Shown here piece after piece: positions 63,120 to 64,000 of a stretch of DNA of 64,000 bases. The first letter of the stretch is position 1, and each line of letters begins with the position of its first letter. The notes beneath the pieces were generated by a model that was not told where the DNA came from, searched no databases, and saw nothing but the letters and a program-made list of their open reading frames with translations. The stretch comes from an uncultured archaeon (GTDB lineage: Archaea; Halobacteriota; Methanosarcinia; Methanosarcinales; Methanoperedenaceae). The stretch lies in NCBI GenBank assembly GCA_902386205.1, contig CABMIH010000009.1:23449-87448 (forward strand), written 5' to 3'. Position numbers and translations under genes: made by a program.

Positions 63120-64000
63120 ATGAATCAAATGAGCTTTAAAAAAAAGTTACTCCTTTTACTTATAGCAATTTCCACTCCTTTTTTTTTAAATACAGCGGCT
63201 GCTGAAAATAATTCTCCTGTACTTGACCATATAGGAGACAAGACTGTAAACGAAGGGGAGCTTCTGCAATTCATTATCAATGCTACCGATGCAGATGGCG
63301 ATTCCCTGACTTTTTCCGCTGCAAATTTGCCGGCAGGAGCAAGCTTTGATCAAGCCAACCGAAAATTCTCCTGGATACCTGATTATGACCAGGGAGGGGA
63401 TTATCCCGGCGTCCATTTTATGGTAGAAGACAGTACAGGCTTGAACAGCAGTGAGGATATTACCATCACTGTAACTAATGTAAATCGAGCACCTGTACTT
63501 GACCCTATAGGAGACAGGACTGCAAACGAGGGAATACTTCTGCAATTCACTGTCAATGCTACAGATCCTGATGACGATCCCCTGACTTATTCTGCAAATA
63601 AATTACCAAAAGGAGCAAGTTTTGATCCCGCCACTCGAACATTCTCCTGGACACCGGACTACAATCAGGAAGGAAGCTATTCAGGGATTCATTTTGAAGT
63701 GCAAGATAGTGCAGGTCTAAAAGATGGCCAGGATATCACAATCACAGTAACTAATGCAAACCAAGCACCTGTACTTGACCCCATAGGAGATAAGACTGTA
63801 AATGAGGGGGATCTTCTGCAATTCACTGTCAATGCTACAGATCCTGATGGCGATCCCCTGACTTATTCTGCAAATAAATTACCAAAAGGAGCAAGTTTTG
63901 ATTCCGCCACTCGAACATTCTCCTGGACACCGGACTACAATCAGGAAGGAAGCTATCCAGGAGTCCATTTTGAGGTGCAAGATAGTGCAGGTCTAAAAGA
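63120..64000 (+). CDS. Secreted tandem Ig/cadherin-like repeat protein (partial)
   Basis: The frame opens at ATG 63120 (ATG 63129 is also possible) and runs off the right edge with at least 293 residues. A signal peptide ends near AAA (about residue 28). Repeats of 92 residues follow, each starting 'PVLD-x-IGD-(K/R)T-(V/A)NEG', with 'NATDPDGDPLT', 'LP-(A/K)GASFD' and 'F-(S)W-(I/T)P-(D)Y'. This is the putative Ig/He_PIG fold of adhesins and matrix proteins. Repeats 2 and 3 are nearly identical at DNA level. Confidence 0.88.
   Translation, partial: MNQMSFKKKLLLLLIAISTPFFLNTAAAENNSPVLDHIGDKTVNEGELLQFIINATDADGDSLTFSAANLPAGASFDQANRKFSWIPDYDQGGDYPGVHFMVEDSTGLNSSEDITITVTNVNRAPVLDPIGDRTANEGILLQFTVNATDPDDDPLTYSANKLPKGASFDPATRTFSWTPDYNQEGSYSGIHFEVQDSAGLKDGQDITITVTNANQAPVLDPIGDKTVNEGDLLQFTVNATDPDGDPLTYSANKLPKGASFDSATRTFSWTPDYNQEGSYPGVHFEVQDSAGLK
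63216..64000 (+). repeat. 276-bp in-frame tandem repeats
   Basis: The segment CCTGTACTTGACC recurs at 63216, 63492 and 63768, an exact 276-base (92-codon) period. Units 2 and 3 differ at only a few positions, whereas unit 1 is more diverged. The array continues beyond the window and is prone to recombination. Confidence 0.85.

Overview
The window looks like chromosome of a methanotrophic or methanogenic euryarchaeon, most probably a Candidatus Methanoperedens (ANME-2d) relative. The archaeal signature genes are CDP-archaeol synthase, methanogen-type (type 2) seryl-tRNA synthetase, Nop5, Orc1/Cdc6, SRP54, FtsZ, archaeal SecF and AtwA (component A2 of the methyl-coenzyme M reductase activation system). 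A complete class III polyhydroxyalkanoate operon, a tri-heme c-type cytochrome and many secreted repeat proteins in the same window are what point to Methanoperedens. The genus assignment is inference; no rRNA gene is present.

Layout. 0-9 kb: secF (left edge), a dCMP deaminase-carS-pyrE operon, a minus-strand CBS/universal-stress/amidohydrolase group, a cyclic-2,3-diphosphoglycerate-synthetase-like GTPase, and a peptide-modifying-type radical SAM enzyme followed by a possible 19-residue peptide. 8.4-9.7 kb: an AT-rich orphan membrane protein. 9.8-14.2 kb: a minus operon of M50 protease, MutL, FMN-binding protein and HDAC-family deacetylase. 14.5-20 kb: a six-gene PHA operon (two PhaE-like subunits, PhaC, PhaB, PhaA, second reductase). 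20-26 kb: SRP54, an FtsZ with a C-terminal membrane anchor, and IleS. 26-30 kb: AI-2E-type permease, two subunits of a succinate dehydrogenase/fumarate reductase without its flavoprotein, a methyltransferase and a QueG-like Fe-S protein.

30.5-38 kb is a pilus/secretion locus: two KaiC/RecA-like ATPases (one with a broken Walker A lysine) and a small membrane protein face an ArlI/GspE-type ATPase, an ArlJ/TadC-type membrane protein and a large pilin-like protein. 38-54.6 kb holds a second M50 protease, a small regulator with its own palindromic operator, a gate-domain transporter, Orc1/Cdc6, a PQQ-propeller surface protein with an archaeosortase-like tail, a TPR protein, AtwA, SppA, Nop5, an MntA-HepT toxin-antitoxin pair, SerS2 and an aldehyde dehydrogenase/aminotransferase pair.

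54.7-64 kb is an accessory cell-surface region. Almost every plus-strand gene is exported: a two-domain PEGA protein, an SdrD-B-repeat protein, a tri-heme cytochrome, a lipoprotein, a Gly/Thr-rich protein, two proteins with Gln-rich beta-repeat motifs resembling functional amyloids, and a tandem Ig/cadherin-like protein. It also carries small winged-helix paralogs, hairpin terminators, and two arrays of the same 13-bp tandem repeat, each followed by a similar leader. The strongest candidates for something undescribed are the Gln-repeat secreted cluster (60.8-63.1 kb), the 13-bp iteron leaders, the membrane-anchored FtsZ and the KaiC-like/pilus locus.
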